Positions 48,679 through 61,100 are shown, numbered from the stretch's first letter. The stretch is DNA of 64,000 nt from Cryptomeria japonica (GCF_030272615.1 NC_081410.1:504174942-504238941), one strand, 5' to 3'. Translations and numbers: made by a program. The notes: generated by a model not told the origin, from the sequence alone.

Positions 48679-50177
48679 ATGGTTGATTCCTCTAGCTTGA
48701 GAAAGAGGAAGTTCTCTGAAGAAATCATTATTCAACTCCTAGGATCCATGGATACACAAAAGCGATTGAAACTAGGATCCAGGCCAGATGAATTCATAAT
48801 TGATCACTCTGACGAGTGTAGAGATTCTTTAATCCCACCTAAGGGTTTTAGTCTCTAGAGAAGGGGATACAACAAGAAGAAAGTGAATCCTTGTTTTAAA
48901 TATTTGGAATTGCAATCTTGCAAGGCTCATAGTTCCAAATGTATACGCAAATAATGAATCGATTGCTACCATTGCTACTAATTATGGGTCAGATACTAGG
49001 GATGTTATGACCAAAGAGGGTGGTAGGCTTATGAATATCACAAGAGAGGTTATTGGTGAAGTATTTATGCTTAGCCCTAATATGGATTGAGCTATCAATC
49101 CATAAGAATTGGAAAGACAATACAAGAAAAATGAGGAGTTGTATAGAGAAAAGCTAACATAATTTAGACCCATAGCATTGAAGAGAGATGAAAGAAAATT
49201 GACCTCAAAAAAAGTTGCTCCTTATAATGTTGATTTTTTTTTGGTTACTTTATGGACACATACTATGCTTTATGCTAGGTGTGAGTTGTAGATGCAAGAA
49301 GAATGATTCCTAACTAGATTTTGGTGATGTGTATATATCAATAGACCTTATGATTATGCTTCTCTGGTGGCAAAGGGTCTCCATAATTCGCTTTGTGATT
49401 TCAAAATGAGAAAGTCATCAATTTTAAGGTATTATTCTTTGTTAATGCATATATTCTTGTACAGAGGTCTTAAGGTTTGGCATTCAAACCTGAAAGTTAC
49501 TCTTGTAGCCAAAGGGGAGTTACTCCTAGTCCAAGAATGGACTTATATATGGGATCTAAATATGAATGAGTCTAATTACCTGAATTTTGAGAATCTATTC
49601 ATTAGAAAGTTGTTAACCATCCTCCAAAAGGAGGTTAGATGAGGTCTAAGAAAAGAAGTCAAAGAATTCTTGAGACCTAAGGATCTCAAACTTGAGGTAA
49701 AAATCCCTTGTAAATGGGGATCATGGTTCTATTTAAAATACCATACGATTATTAGGGTATTTGGAAGCCCTATCACTCCTAAGATTTTTCCTATCACTAT
49801 TTAAGATAGGGTTGCTTTCTTTGACGTTATGCATCAATTGGTGGAGGCAGACATGTCTTTGGTAGGAGGAGCTCACAAGAAGGGCTCAATGCTCCATCAC
49901 AAGTTGTGGTTGGGATGTATCATTTCACAAATAGAAAGACATATGACATTTTGGATTACATGTTGAACAAAATATAAAATTCCTCGAGCTAAGTATGCAT
50001 TCCATGACTGAATGATTTTTTCAAATGATTGGGAAGGCAAAGCCATAGCAGTATGAGTGGGACGATGAGGAAGAGCTCATTAGGAATGATAAATATTATA
50101 ATGATGTTTTGAAAAGGAAAGAGAGATGGCACAAGATTCAATATGAAGAGCATAAGAAGAAGATAGAAGATAATACT
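48679..50177 (+). pseudogene. Second, diverged copy of the unknown long-protein family
   Basis: From ATG 48679 a coding trail runs to the gypsy LTR at 50178, which truncates it. Frame changes and stops occur near 48858, 48955, 49090, 49160, 49290, 49640 and 49803. Blocks match the minus-strand gene at 7468-11121 in order: a G-R-L-M-N-I-T...V-F-M-L-S block (about 49020), Y-D-Y-A-S (about 49350), Y-S-L-L-M-H-I-F-L-Y-R-G (about 49430), F-L-R-P-K (about 49670) and Y-H-T-I-I-R-V-F-G (about 49745). Identity is low (perhaps a quarter to a third), so this is an ancient family. Function unknown. Confidence 0.6.
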
Positions 50178-51653
50178 TGTAGACGTATAAAAATGACCAT
50201 ATTCCTAAATGAATATTTTATGTTCATTTCCCTATTTAATTAAATCCAATTTAATTAAATTATCCACATTCTTCTATTTTATTAAATAAATTATTCAATT
50301 TATTTAAATAAAATTCACTATACCATTTAATGAATAAATCATTTTATTCAATTAAATCCCCCTAGCCACTTTTAATTAAATTCAAATTTAATTAAATAGT
50401 TATCCTAAATTGAATAAATCTAATTTATTTAATTTCTCCAAATTGCAACCAAATTGAATGAAATTCTTTATTTCAATTAAATCCTATTATCTCTCCATCC
50501 ACTTGCAAAATCCCAAACCCCTTCCTAATCCCTTCTAGAATCTTCTAAACACTTCTAATTAACCTAACCCTCCTCTAAATTTGTCACATCCCTAAGCAAA
50601 GGGAAGTCACTTCTCAAAAACTTTAAAGTCTTTGATAACCATTGAAGGTTTTCAACCTTCAACCACTAAAACCCTTAAAGTCTTTGAAAACCATTAAAGG
50701 CTTCCAACCTTCAACCACTTAATCCCTAAAGTCTCCAATAACCATTAATGGTTAATTCAAACCTTCCCACATGGTTAAAACATTTGTTTTGACTCAACCT
50801 CTATCCAACCCAAGGGTCTCATCAGGCCTTTAATGCTTTGACCATGATTATCTCTTAATCATTTGCACAAAGGTTTATCCTTGGATTAACTCTTAATCCA
50901 GTGGGTAATCCTAATTTAAACTTGACCCTTAGCCTTTAGATAACCATGAGGTCTTCTCAGGCCTTTAATGCCTCCAACCTCTTCTTTCAACCCAATCCTA
51001 TGTTGACACTTGTCACCATTTCATTGGTACAAATTGTGCACATGGATCCCCAACTTTCAAACCTGGCCCTTGATTAAACCTTTCAATCCTGACCATCCAT
51101 TACCCTATTTGTGCTATAAATAGAGCTCTCATTCCTCCATTTTTAACAATTATCTTTCAAATTTGTAGCATCACACTTATGCTCAAATTCTTTCAAGCTT
51201 TCATTTCATATATGCTCATCATTTAGCCTCTTTTAGATCATAAATTAGACAAATATGCATGCTTAGATTACTTTCTTTATCATTTTAGTTCAATCATAGA
51301 CTAAATATAGTATGCTAGGATAGTATTCATACTAATCTTGTCATCTTATCATTTAGTTTATTGCATTTTTAGCATCATACATAGCTTCACATCTATTTCA
51401 TAGTAAAATCAATCAAAAGCATCTCTCGTTCTCATATTTGCCATCCCTAAACCATTTTGCTCAGTGATCTGAGAGCAAAAACGTTGGTTTGAGGGACATT
51501 GTGAGATAGAGAACCATGGGACCCTCCTTGGGAAGCTGAGTAACACTACGTTACTCCATAGCTTGCATCAAGAAGTCCTGTGTGTGTGTGTGGACTAGTT
51601 CTCTATAATATTTTCACATATTAATTTTTATTCGCCCACTTTTCCCGCATACA
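50178..51653 (+). mobile_element. 5' LTR of gypsy element D
   Basis: 1476 bp, TGTAGACG...CATACA, followed by a PBS. The first 300 bp are AT-rich with AATTAAAT words, like the minus-strand solo LTR at 17951. Several C/T-rich repeats of an AACCTTCAACCACT type occur at 50640-50760. It interrupts the unknown gene at 48679. Confidence 0.88.
51115..51123 (+). promoter_or_regulatory. TATA box of the gypsy LTR
   Basis: TATAAATAG, followed by a C/T-rich stretch, about 540 bp before the LTR end. It is positioned as the U3/R promoter. Confidence 0.6.
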
Positions 51654-51657
51654 TTTC

Positions 51658-51674
51658 TGGCGCCCACCATGGGG
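51658..51674 (+). other. Primer-binding site of element D
   Basis: TGGCGCCCACCATGGGG, four bases after the LTR end. A TGGCGCC start is typical of plant Ty3/gypsy primer sites. I do not assign the tRNA. Confidence 0.75.
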
Positions 51675-51737
51675 CTCAAACCCCAATAACACATCGGTTT
51701 TTGAAATTGATCATTTTTGCAAGTCCACGGGAAACAA

Positions 51738-52165
51738 GAATCAGCGCGTCAAAAAGATAACTTAGCGCATCTGCCTAACAGTTTAGCGCTTCTAGCCTAC
51801 TGTTTAGCGCTTGGGCTGTCTGTCTTAGTGCGTGAACACTTTTCCTCGGCGCATGATCCTATTTAACAAATTTTCCTGTAGGTGTCGACGCAGGCAAAAC
51901 ACATAATAGCGCATATACCTAACAGATTAGTGCATCTGCTCAACCTTTTAGCGCTTGTAATACATCTTCCAGTGCGTTTAAGCCAAAAATTAGCACATCA
52001 GATTCAAACTTTTCCAGCATAACTGACCGCGAGAAAAAGCAAAACACAGAGTAGCGCTTACGACACATCGAGTAGCGCATCTGGGTAACAGAATAACGCA
52101 GACAAAAGAAACTATAGCGCATCTGGAGCATATTGTAGCGCGTACAGTTTGTTCTGTAGCGCATC
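51738..52165 (+). repeat. 21-bp-period TAGCGC array A
   Basis: The core TAGCGC(A/G)T or a one-base variant recurs near 51742, 51763, 51784, 51804, 51826, 51847, 51906, 51928, 51949, 51970, 51991, 52052, 52073, 52094, 52114, 52136 and 52157. Steps are 20-22 bp, or multiples where a core is lost. The 13 bp between cores are variable. Confidence 0.92.
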
Positions 52166-53367
52166 ACAGACAAAACAAAAAAAAAAATTATTGTAACCAA
52201 ATTAAAATTCTAGACTTGTAGAAGTCCCCCGAATCAACTGATCATCTTATTGTTTTGTTTATTTGCAGGATTTTAACAGTTTCTTGCAGGTAAAGTGAGG
52301 AAATTTGCTTTTTACAGCAAAACGATTTTCTTTTGTTGACCTTCAAAAACATCGAATTTGCTTTGTTGACTATTTCTTTTTCATAGATCAGACAATCATT
52401 GCTTTGAAAGATTAAAAAGAACATCATGTTTTTGTGGAGCAACATCTCTGCATAGATTTTAGCAAATCACTTCTTTAAAAGGATAAAATAAGACCTCATT
52501 GTTTGCTTTGTCTCAAAAGTGGAAGGTATATGCTCTCCCCTTAACTGGGTGATCAAAAAGCCAAACCACTCTTACGCTTTCAGTACTTCACGCATTTAAA
52601 TCCTTTAGCAGGCCTGCCTTCCTGAGGAGTTGCAATCAACTCTTAAAGCCATTTATGGCCGGTGTGAAGGGAACGACCTAAGTGGGAAACGACTTTGACG
52701 CCAAGAATTCCAACCCACTATAATCAAATGTGGAAAGTGACGAAAGTCCTTTTCAACGATTGCGCGCAGTGATTAGCCTTCCCCCAGTATCCTCAAGATA
52801 TGTAAAGCCTTTGTTCTAAAGGTTGGGAAGCCTCCTAAGGGAGTTTATCACTGACGGCCGAATGGGAAGCTTGATTACGAACCATAGAATTATAAACTTT
52901 GAGCTAAGTCAGTAACCAAACATTGTAACATCATAGTGCAAGGGTGGGGAAGAATCCGCCCCCAAGATTACTCACCATATATCTCCCAAGATAACTACTC
53001 AATTGTGAAGCAATTCACTTTGGGTTAACTTCTGGCAAAAGGCAAAAAAACGGGCACCCCCTAGGGGGTGACACGACTGTTTGAGCTGACAGAGTATCGA
53101 GACTAGTGGGCTATGATGTTATTAATGACCCTTGAATAAAGAGTCTTTCTGAAGTGTTTTATTTTGTATCCAACCTGTTAAAACATTGGGGATTTGAACA
53201 CATCCTCGCAGAACATACACTTTTTGTTAAATTAGGCAAAATGACTGTACTTTGTGTGTCATGCTTACATTTTTTATTTCAGAAAATCATCCATCATACT
53301 TGAAAAATTTCTCAACAAAATTCAGAATCCTCACAAAAACACAAAAAAAAGAAAAATCAGGGCCGTC
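52166..53367 (+). mobile_element. Gypsy leader between the two arrays
   Basis: 1.2 kb, no ORF of substance. It contains splice-like TTGCAG/GTAAAG at about 52286-52297 and a perfect 16-bp palindrome at 53055-53070. The rest has no recognised motif. Confidence 0.6.
53055..53070. repeat. Perfect 16-bp palindrome
   Basis: CACCCCCTAGGGGGTG in the leader. It can form an 8-bp cruciform stem or bind a dimeric protein; no function is known. Confidence 0.7.
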
Positions 53368-54018
53368 TAGCACATAAGAGCAACATCTTAGCGTGTGTAA
53401 CAGTTCTATTAGCGCATTCAAACATAAAATTAGCGCGTACAACTAAAACAGTAGCGTTTCAATCCTAAGGCAAAAATAGTGAACAATCCTTTAGCGCATC
53501 CAAACCACATTCTAGTGCGTATCAGAAACATATTAGCACGTAGGTATCCACAGTTAGTGCATAAAACAAAACAATTAGCGCGTATCAGGCCCAGTGTAGC
53601 ACGTCTATTTTTCGAAACAAATTCCACAACATTTTTCACAGTCCTAGTTTAGCGCGTGGCAGCTACATCTTAGCGCATGGAATATATATATTAGCGCATT
53701 TGTCAAAACAGTTAGTGCATCTAAAGCTCAGTATAGCGCGTAGCTTTTCCAAACAAACTTAAATAGCAAATTTCAACAGTGTGAGTTTTAGCGCGTGAGA
53801 CAAATAGCTTAGTGCATGGAAACCATATTTTAGCGCATTAACCAAAACAGTTAGCGCTTGTCAATCCCAGTCTAGCACGTGAATTTTTCACCCACTAGAA
53901 CAAAAAAATTTCAAAAATAAAATTTTAGCGCGTAATTAGGGGCAGATTAGCGCGTGTGCTGATTATTTTAGCGCATTAGGGAAATTCAGTAGCGCATTCA
54001 ACTTCTGTTCTAGCGCAT
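53368..54018 (+). repeat. 21-bp-period TAGCGC array B
   Basis: Cores start at 53368, 53389, 53410, 53431, 53452, 53492, 53513, 53534, 53555, 53576, 53597, 53650, 53671, 53692, 53713, 53734, 53789, 53810, 53831, 53852, 53873, 53926, 53948, 53969, 53990 and 54011. Nearly every step is exactly 21 bp, apart from a few gaps where the core has decayed or an indel occurred. The spacer bases vary. Confidence 0.95.
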
Positions 54019-54877
54019 GATCCAAAACCAGAAAATAGAGAGTTACAAACTGAAAAATTTTGAAAAATTCAAAAACATTTTAGAGGACCTTTTCGTCAAA
54101 AAAATTATCTTCTATCAAACCAGAGTGACAAAAACAAACCGTTAAAAAAAATTTTCAAGTTCAATTTGTGTCAAACAAAGTTGTCAGAATCTGAAAACGA
54201 ATCAAGCAATAGAGGACGTCTCTCCTATCATAATCCAGAAAATTTTCATCATCAGTATCAATCAAATCCTTTAACATCTTACGGATTTTATCTCCAAAAC
54301 ACTTGTCTAAAAATTTTCAAATTGTCAAATCCAGTTTCCAGACCGGGAAACTTCTTATCAATATCATTTGACACACTTTATTGTGAAGAGATATCTAAAC
54401 CTTCATTCTGATAAAGTAAAATTTGAAATTTTCAAAACAAGAATCAACTAAATCCAAACAAATCAAAGGAAATCATTGATCACTCATGCATAACTAATCC
54501 CCTTATTCTGAGAAGAAAGAACCTCTATCGTAACATCACGTTGAAGAAACAACAACCTAGCTTTTCCAAATTCATCAAGCGAAACAAGTTTTTATACATC
54601 AATCGTCAACTCTTCAAATCTCATTGGGTATTTCTTCATCACGTCAAACGTTATATCCAAAACAAATCTAGCGAATTTGACAGAGAACCCCTGCAAATAA
54701 GAGCATACTGTCAAAAGTCTGCTTTTAATCAAAAGATAAACCGAGGAGGGAAAATCAATCCAGCATTCTTACCCGATGAGTGCATCACATATAACACATC
54801 TCGACCAGAACCACCAACGCCCGAACAACACATCGAAGAGGCTTTTGTTCCTTTCATCACTGAAAGCTTCTACTAAA
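54019..54877 (+). mobile_element. Gypsy leader before gag
   Basis: A-rich leader. An open frame of 111 codons (54541-54876, basic, K/N-rich) precedes gag in a different frame from the gag ATG at 54878. It may be a small upstream ORF; no domain is seen. Confidence 0.45.
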
Positions 54878-57800
54878 ATGCCTGTTACTCGCTCTCAACG
54901 AGACAAACAAAGTGAGGCACATGCAGAATCAAGTATGAATCAAAGATTATCAAATCCTTTTGAAGTTCCACCCGTAGAAGAACCTGAAATTATCAACACC
55001 CTTCTTAGAGAATGTCAAGTAAATCCCGCCTTCCAAAAACTTGTCGAAAAGCTCATAGAAAATGACAAGGAAAAATATTTGTTGATGCTCACAAGCAAGG
55101 GCGTTAAACTTCCGGAAGATTTCGACCCAAATCTTTTTCAAACCGAATCCCAGCAATATGCATCTCAAGAACAAAACTGAGAAGAAGAAACTCACATACC
55201 TGAACAACATAACTTTGAACAACACATTCCAGAACAATGCATACCAGAAATGCATATACCTGAACTAGAAACACCAGAGCAACATATACCATTTACCACT
55301 CCCTTTCAGCTGAGAGCCAATACAAGGCAAGAACTTTTTCCTTGGCAAGACAATGCACCCTTGATTGCTCTTACTCAACAAATGCAAATGTTACAAAGGC
55401 AAATACAGGATATGCAACAAGGGACAACAGTGCGGTACTCTTTAAACGAAATTTGTCCTTATCCATTTAACAGAAGCTTGAACATGGTACCTTTTCCTCC
55501 AAACTCGGACATTCCCAAATTTGATAAATATGATGGGAAAGGTGATCCTCAAGATCATGTTCGAGAATTTTGCACCATGAGTCTTGAATTTGCTCATGAT
55601 GACACTTATCTAATGAGGTTGTTCCCAAGAATCCTGGGAGGACAAACAATGGAATGGTTATCCAAGATTACACCACCTATCAGATCATTTGACGAATTGG
55701 TTAACAAATTCATCACCCACTATTCTTACAACATCCAACATGCCATAACCATGCTAGATGTTTGCAACACCAAACAAAAGAACAATGAAACATTCATGTT
55801 GTTCCTTCAGCGTTGGCGATGCATGGTATCCAGATATCCTCGCGATATTCCTAAAAAGGAGAAAATGGAAATCTTCATTGATAACTTAAATGGCGAAATG
55901 AGTTACAGACTCAAACTTCAATGCATACCATCCTTTGCCAAATTGATTGAAAATGGCATTCAAGTAGAGGAAGCTTGTGTCAAAAAGGGAACACTCAAAT
56001 TCTACAAGGAAGGAACAAATTCATCAAACTACAATAACCAAAACAACACCAACTTTGACAAATCTAGATTTTGGACTCGAAACAAAAATGAACCACATGA
56101 TCCTAAATCGAAACAACCAGTACTTGCATTATCTGGAAATCCTCAGAACACGAAAAATGCTAAAAAGGCTACTCCCAGTGCTAATATGTATGCGCAAAAC
56201 ACTGATCAAGGACAAATCAACACCAACAACACCAATGATAATCGAGGCAAAAACATGAATCCAGGACCTAACAACAATCCACGCAACAATACAAACAATT
56301 TCCAAAAGTGTATCTTCACACCACTGGGACAATCACTAGAATCCGCATTCAGAGAACTTTTGGCAAACAAGGTTCTTTCTTTACCACCACTCAACAATTA
56401 TGAACCCCCAGTCAAACCACCTTGGTGGAATGATTCACACTATTGTGATTTCCATCGCAACAAGGGTCATAGAACAAACGAGTGCATGAGATTGAAACAC
56501 ATAATCCAGGACATGATTGATCGAGGTGACTTAATGGTAGATGGTCTCAAAACAAATAATGATCACGACGCCTTCAAAAATCCTCTCCCAAATTACAACA
56601 AAGATGGAGCATCAACTTCAAATGATACACGCGGAGCTCATATTAATCACATTTACGATAACACTATCAATCATATATCAGCTGAAGATCATCAAGTAAA
56701 TGTCATCACCATCCGAGATCAGCGTGATCATGAATCTATCAATGTAACAACCCGCACTCAGAAATATGTCTTGAAGGGACATACTGCACCTACAACCACC
56801 ACACCTAAAATCCAATATGACTTGGTTAACCAACTACGCAAGACTCCAGCTCAGATATCTATCCTGGAATTATTAAAACTATCACCCAAGCACAAAGACA
56901 TATTGGAGCAAGCATTATTGGAAACAAATGTACCTCAAAATCTGGATACAGACAGATTTCAAGCCATGGTCGCCCATATGATAGAATCTCATAACCTCAC
57001 CTTCTCAGAGCACGACAATACCTCATTGAGTCATCTGCATAATATCCCTTTCCATATTGAAGTCATTGTTTGCAAACACCGAGTCAAGAGAGTCCTAATA
57101 GATGGAGGAGCCGGCCTTAATATCTGTACTTTAAAACTTATCCGTGCATTAGGCTTCTCAGAAGAATCTATTGATCCTTGCAAAAAGATTACCATAAAAG
57201 CATATGATGATGAGGAACGGTCCTCTAAAGGCACAGTCATATTACCTATTCAAGTAGGCCCAGTACAAAAGGATACTATTTGTCAAGTCTTAGATATTGA
57301 TCTAACCTACAATATTTTGTTAGGACGACCCTGGATACATGAAATGCAAGCAGTCCCTTCTACATATCACCAGTGTGTCAAGTTTCCTTATGATGGACAA
57401 GAAATCTCCATATCTGCTGATCATAATCCATTTCAACATTGCAATGCAATGGGGGCAGCCCAGGACAGTTTGGTTCCTCATAATAGAGAAAAGAAGCAAT
57501 CTTCAACATCAGATCCATATACAACAAAATCCAACTCCTTATGGGGAGACTTCAAGCAGAAAATGCAAATCAAAGACCAAGGCATGGGAGAATACTCTTT
57601 GGAACCTTTATGTTTGGCAAAATTGCCCACCTCACCTAGATCGCATGGTTTGCCTACTACATCAACACAACTGGCTACTCAGCCCATCACTAAATTTGAT
57701 TGTACTTTCATCCAATTGGGTACTCTAGCACATGAATCAGAAGACAAAGATATTCTTAGCTGGTTATACAAAGATGAAGAAGAAAATCATAGAGCAGCTA

Positions 57801-58036
57801 CTCTAGACATTGTACTACCAACACACATGTATGGAAAAGGCTACTTAATCATGAAGCAAATGGGATATGATGGTAAAGAACCTATTGGCAAACGCAAAGA
57901 GGGAGTTACTGAACCTATCGATCTTCCTTCACAACCTAGCAGAAACAAAGCAGGATTGGGCTCTAAACTCACATTCCTATTAAAGCGGCTACCTCACCTA
58001 CCTATCAAACCTCAATGGAAGGAAAAGAAGAAGTAA
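54878..58036 (+). pseudogene. Gypsy element D gag-protease polyprotein with G-patch
   Basis: One frame of 1052 codons from ATG 54878 to TAA 58034, broken only by TGA 55178-55180 (codon 101). In order: an N-terminal region ending M-P-V-T-R-S...; an E-Q-H-I-P repeat (codons ~105-130); a Retrotrans_gag core (about 225-345, with M-E-W-L); an N/Q-rich linker; a variant knuckle C-x2-H-x4-H-x4-C near codon 523; an aspartic protease with L-I-D-G-G-A-G at 57101 (the plant Tat-type D-G-G rather than D-S-G) and L-L-G-R-P-W; and a G-patch (G-Y-L-I-M-K-Q-M-G-Y) at codons ~984-1035. Gag packages RNA and protease matures the polyprotein. It is in the same frame as pol. Confidence 0.9.
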
Positions 58037-60595
58037 AAAGAAGAATCCTGGCAGGAAGCACTTTTTGAATCAGCAGAAACAATCCGCAAGGCATGGGAAC
58101 ATCAAGATCAAAAGTTACATCAGGAAAAACTTCTAAGTCATAAGAAGGCCCTATCTACAACAGTAGCTCATATTCAAACACCAATATCTCAAGAACAAAT
58201 CAGGACATCTTCAAATACCATTATTACTCCTTGAAGAAGCACAGTCTATGAACAAATCCAGCAAGTAGAAGATGGATCTGATACAGAATCAACACAAAAT
58301 ATCAAAATAGTATCCATCATCAAAGATTTGTTTTCACCATACAACACCCCTGTTTACAACACAAATAGAATCTGGGATGATGCCTATGAAACAGATTCCA
58401 ATGAATATGAATGGGGTACCTGCTCCAATGCTACTACTGATATCCTGGATGATACTGATTCTATATCCCTTTCTCAGGAAGAACATAACGCAGAGGATAG
58501 ACCTCTTGAATTTGGACCACAACATATCTATGACGCTCCGGAAAGTGAACAGAAACATTATGAACAAATCTATGTGGAAGATGATACCATCGAGGACCTC
58601 GACGAAATCCTCAATTTCTTTAAACCAAAAACCCAGCATGATGAAAACTCTATCCTAACACTTACGGTAGCCGAACTTGATCCACCCAATGATTCCTTAC
58701 CACTTGTCTTTCCTGACCTAATTGACTGGGACGAACCTGAAACAAGTGATATACCTATTTTCCCAGATGATGCATCTATTGTCCATTACCTATGTACCGT
58801 AAATCCGAAAACAGGCTCTGCCAGTGAACGAAATAATGATATCTGTCAATCAGGGAGTGCCAAGTCTCTCAGTTGCAAAAATGCATCAAATAATGAATAT
58901 AATGCTGAAAACCAGTCAATGGCAGCTCTAGATCATAAAAAAGTAAAAATAAAGGATGCATCGGAGGGTGAAAACCTTTTTAAGGCACCTAACGATGGGA
59001 GACTTGACACCCTTCCTAAGCACTTTCATGAGCGATCGCCCATATTGATTGAGCCCACTCAATCAATCAACATTGGTACCACAGAAGCAGCCAGAAATAC
59101 ACATCTTGCAGAATCTCTAACAGAGGAAGAAAGATTGGCATTCATCATCTTCTTTAAAGAACAGCAAGTCAACTTTGCTTGGTCATATGTTGATATGCCC
59201 GGAGTAGATCCACACTTAATCATGCATCACTTGTCCATCTCTACCGGAGTTAAGCCAGTCAAGCAAAAGCTACGAAAGATGAATCCACAGGTGGCACTCA
59301 TGGTCAAAACTGAACTAAAAAAATTATTAGACGTCGGATTCATCCGACCCATTGACTATGCAGAGTGGATATCCAATATCGTTGCAGTATCAAAACCGGA
59401 TGGTAGTATCAGAATATGCACTGACTTCAGAGACGTTAACAAAGCTTGTCCAAAAGATGACTTTCCTCTGCCAAGTATCGATATAATTGTAGATCTCATA
59501 GCAGGCCATGCAATGCTCTCACTAATGGATGGTTTCTCAGGTTATAACCAAATTAAGATAGCTCCTAAAGATCAAGATAAAATAGCATTCACCTGTCCTT
59601 GGGAGACGTACTATTGGAATGTCATGCCTTTTGGCTTGAAAAATGCGGGAGCCACTTATCAAAGAGCAATCACAACCATCTTCCATGATATGATGCACAC
59701 ATTTATGGAAGACTATGTGGATGATTTACTAGCAAAATCCTTTACCAGAGCTAAACATCTCGGCATCCTAACAAAGATCTTTGCTCGATTGCAAAAATTC
59801 CAAGTCCGACTCAACCCTAAGAAGTGTGTCTTCGGGGTTACATCAGGCAAGTTACTAGGCTACATAGTATCAGCTAAAGGTATTGAAGTTGATCCAGTAA
59901 AGGTACAAGCCATCATGGAAATGCCACCACCACAAAATATCAGTCAACTCAGATCTCTACAGTGACGACTTCAATCAATCCGGCGATTCATCGCTCAGCT
60001 AGCAGATAAAAGTCTACCATTTAACCATTTGCTACACAAAAATGTACCATTCAAATGGGAGGCTAAGTGTACAGAATCTTTTTATCAAATCAAACAGTAC
60101 CTGATGAATCCACCAGTTCTAGTACCACCAGTTGCCGAAAAACCACTTATTCTATATATCTCAACAACAGATATTTCACTGGGGGCATTATTGGCACAAG
60201 AAGATCAACAAGGAAAGGAACGTGCCATATACTACATCAGTAGAACATTGAATGGCTATGAGCTCAACTATACATTTATTGAAAAGGCTTGCCTAACAGT
60301 AGTCTTTGCATCTCAGAAGTTCCGACATTACATGCTAGCACACACCATAAAGCTAGTTGCAAAAATTGATCCTCTAAAATATCTACTCAGCAAAGTCGCT
60401 CTTACAGGCCGATTGGCTAAATGGGTCATGATTCTCAGTGAATTCGACATCCAATACACAGAAAGATGAGCCATCAAAGGACAAGCAATTGCAGATCAGT
60501 TGGCCGCAGCACTACTACCAGGCAAACAAACCATGGAGGTTGAATTTCCAGACAGGGATGTACTCGCTCTTTCTACTAAACAATGGACCCTATAC
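58037..60595 (+). pseudogene. Gypsy element D pol: RT and first RNase H
   Basis: It continues the gag-pro frame, with stops at 58034, 58232, 59963 and 60467. An acidic linker (58250-59000) precedes RT. The RT runs from about 59200: K-L-R-K-M-N-P, D-F-R-D-V-N-K-A-C-P-K-D at ~59425, F-G-L-K-N-A at 59633 and catalytic Y-V-D-D at 59714-59725. RT-linked RNase H follows (L-I-L-Y-I-S-T-T-D near 60145, E-K-A-C near 60280), with K-G-Q-A-I-A-D near 60476. Most stops are TGA, fitting decay of CGA codons. The frame changes after about 60595. Confidence 0.92.
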
Positions 60596-61100
60596 TCAAC
60601 ATGGTTCAGGTGCCGGCATTCTGTTCATCACTCCTGAAGGACACACTATGCCAAAATCATATAGACTTATGTTTCCATGCACAAATAATGTGGCTGAATA
60701 TGAAGCACTGGTCATCGGCATCAAAATGGCCGTAGAATGGAAAATCACAGAGTTAAAAGTCTATGGAGACTCACAACTGGTCATTAATCAAATTAATAAC
60801 AACTATCAGACAAAGGACGACAAGCTACTACCTTATAAACGAATGGTGGATGACTTCAAACAGTATTTTGTGCACATCACCTTCGAGCAAATACCAAGGC
60901 TGAACAACAAAGCAGCTGATGCAATGGCTACAATCGCTTCGCTACTACAAATTCCTAAGCAACAGAGTCATTATGAGTTCCTGGTAGAGCAACTGTTCTC
61001 CCCCGCCTATGACCACTCCGAATCCCATGTTATCTATGCCTTGACTGGTTCCGATTCTCCACTATATGGACCAATATACGACTACCTCAAGCATAATATC
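60596..61100 (+). pseudogene. Gypsy element D second (archaeal-type) RNase H
   Basis: Plant Tat-lineage gypsy elements carry an additional RNase H between the RT-linked one and integrase. The motifs are present: G-S-G-A-G-I-L-F, N-N-V-A-E-Y-E-A-L (the Glu), V-Y-G-D-S (Asp, near 60764), and N-N-K-A-A-D-A-M-A at the end. The first strand, where F-D-G-S with the first catalytic Asp is expected, is missing at 60595/60596. This small deletion also causes the +1 frameshift. The enzyme would therefore be inactive. Confidence 0.85.

Noticed and set aside
51940-52200. Minus-strand ORF with an R-Y heptad across array A
   Set aside because: It is the antisense reading of a 21-bp-period repeat; any open frame would show heptads. 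No start context and no continuation.
51738-54018. CRISPR-like array (regular cores with variable spacers)
   Set aside because: The conserved core is only 8 bp, spacers are 13 bp, no cas genes exist, and the surroundings are a plant retrotransposon leader.
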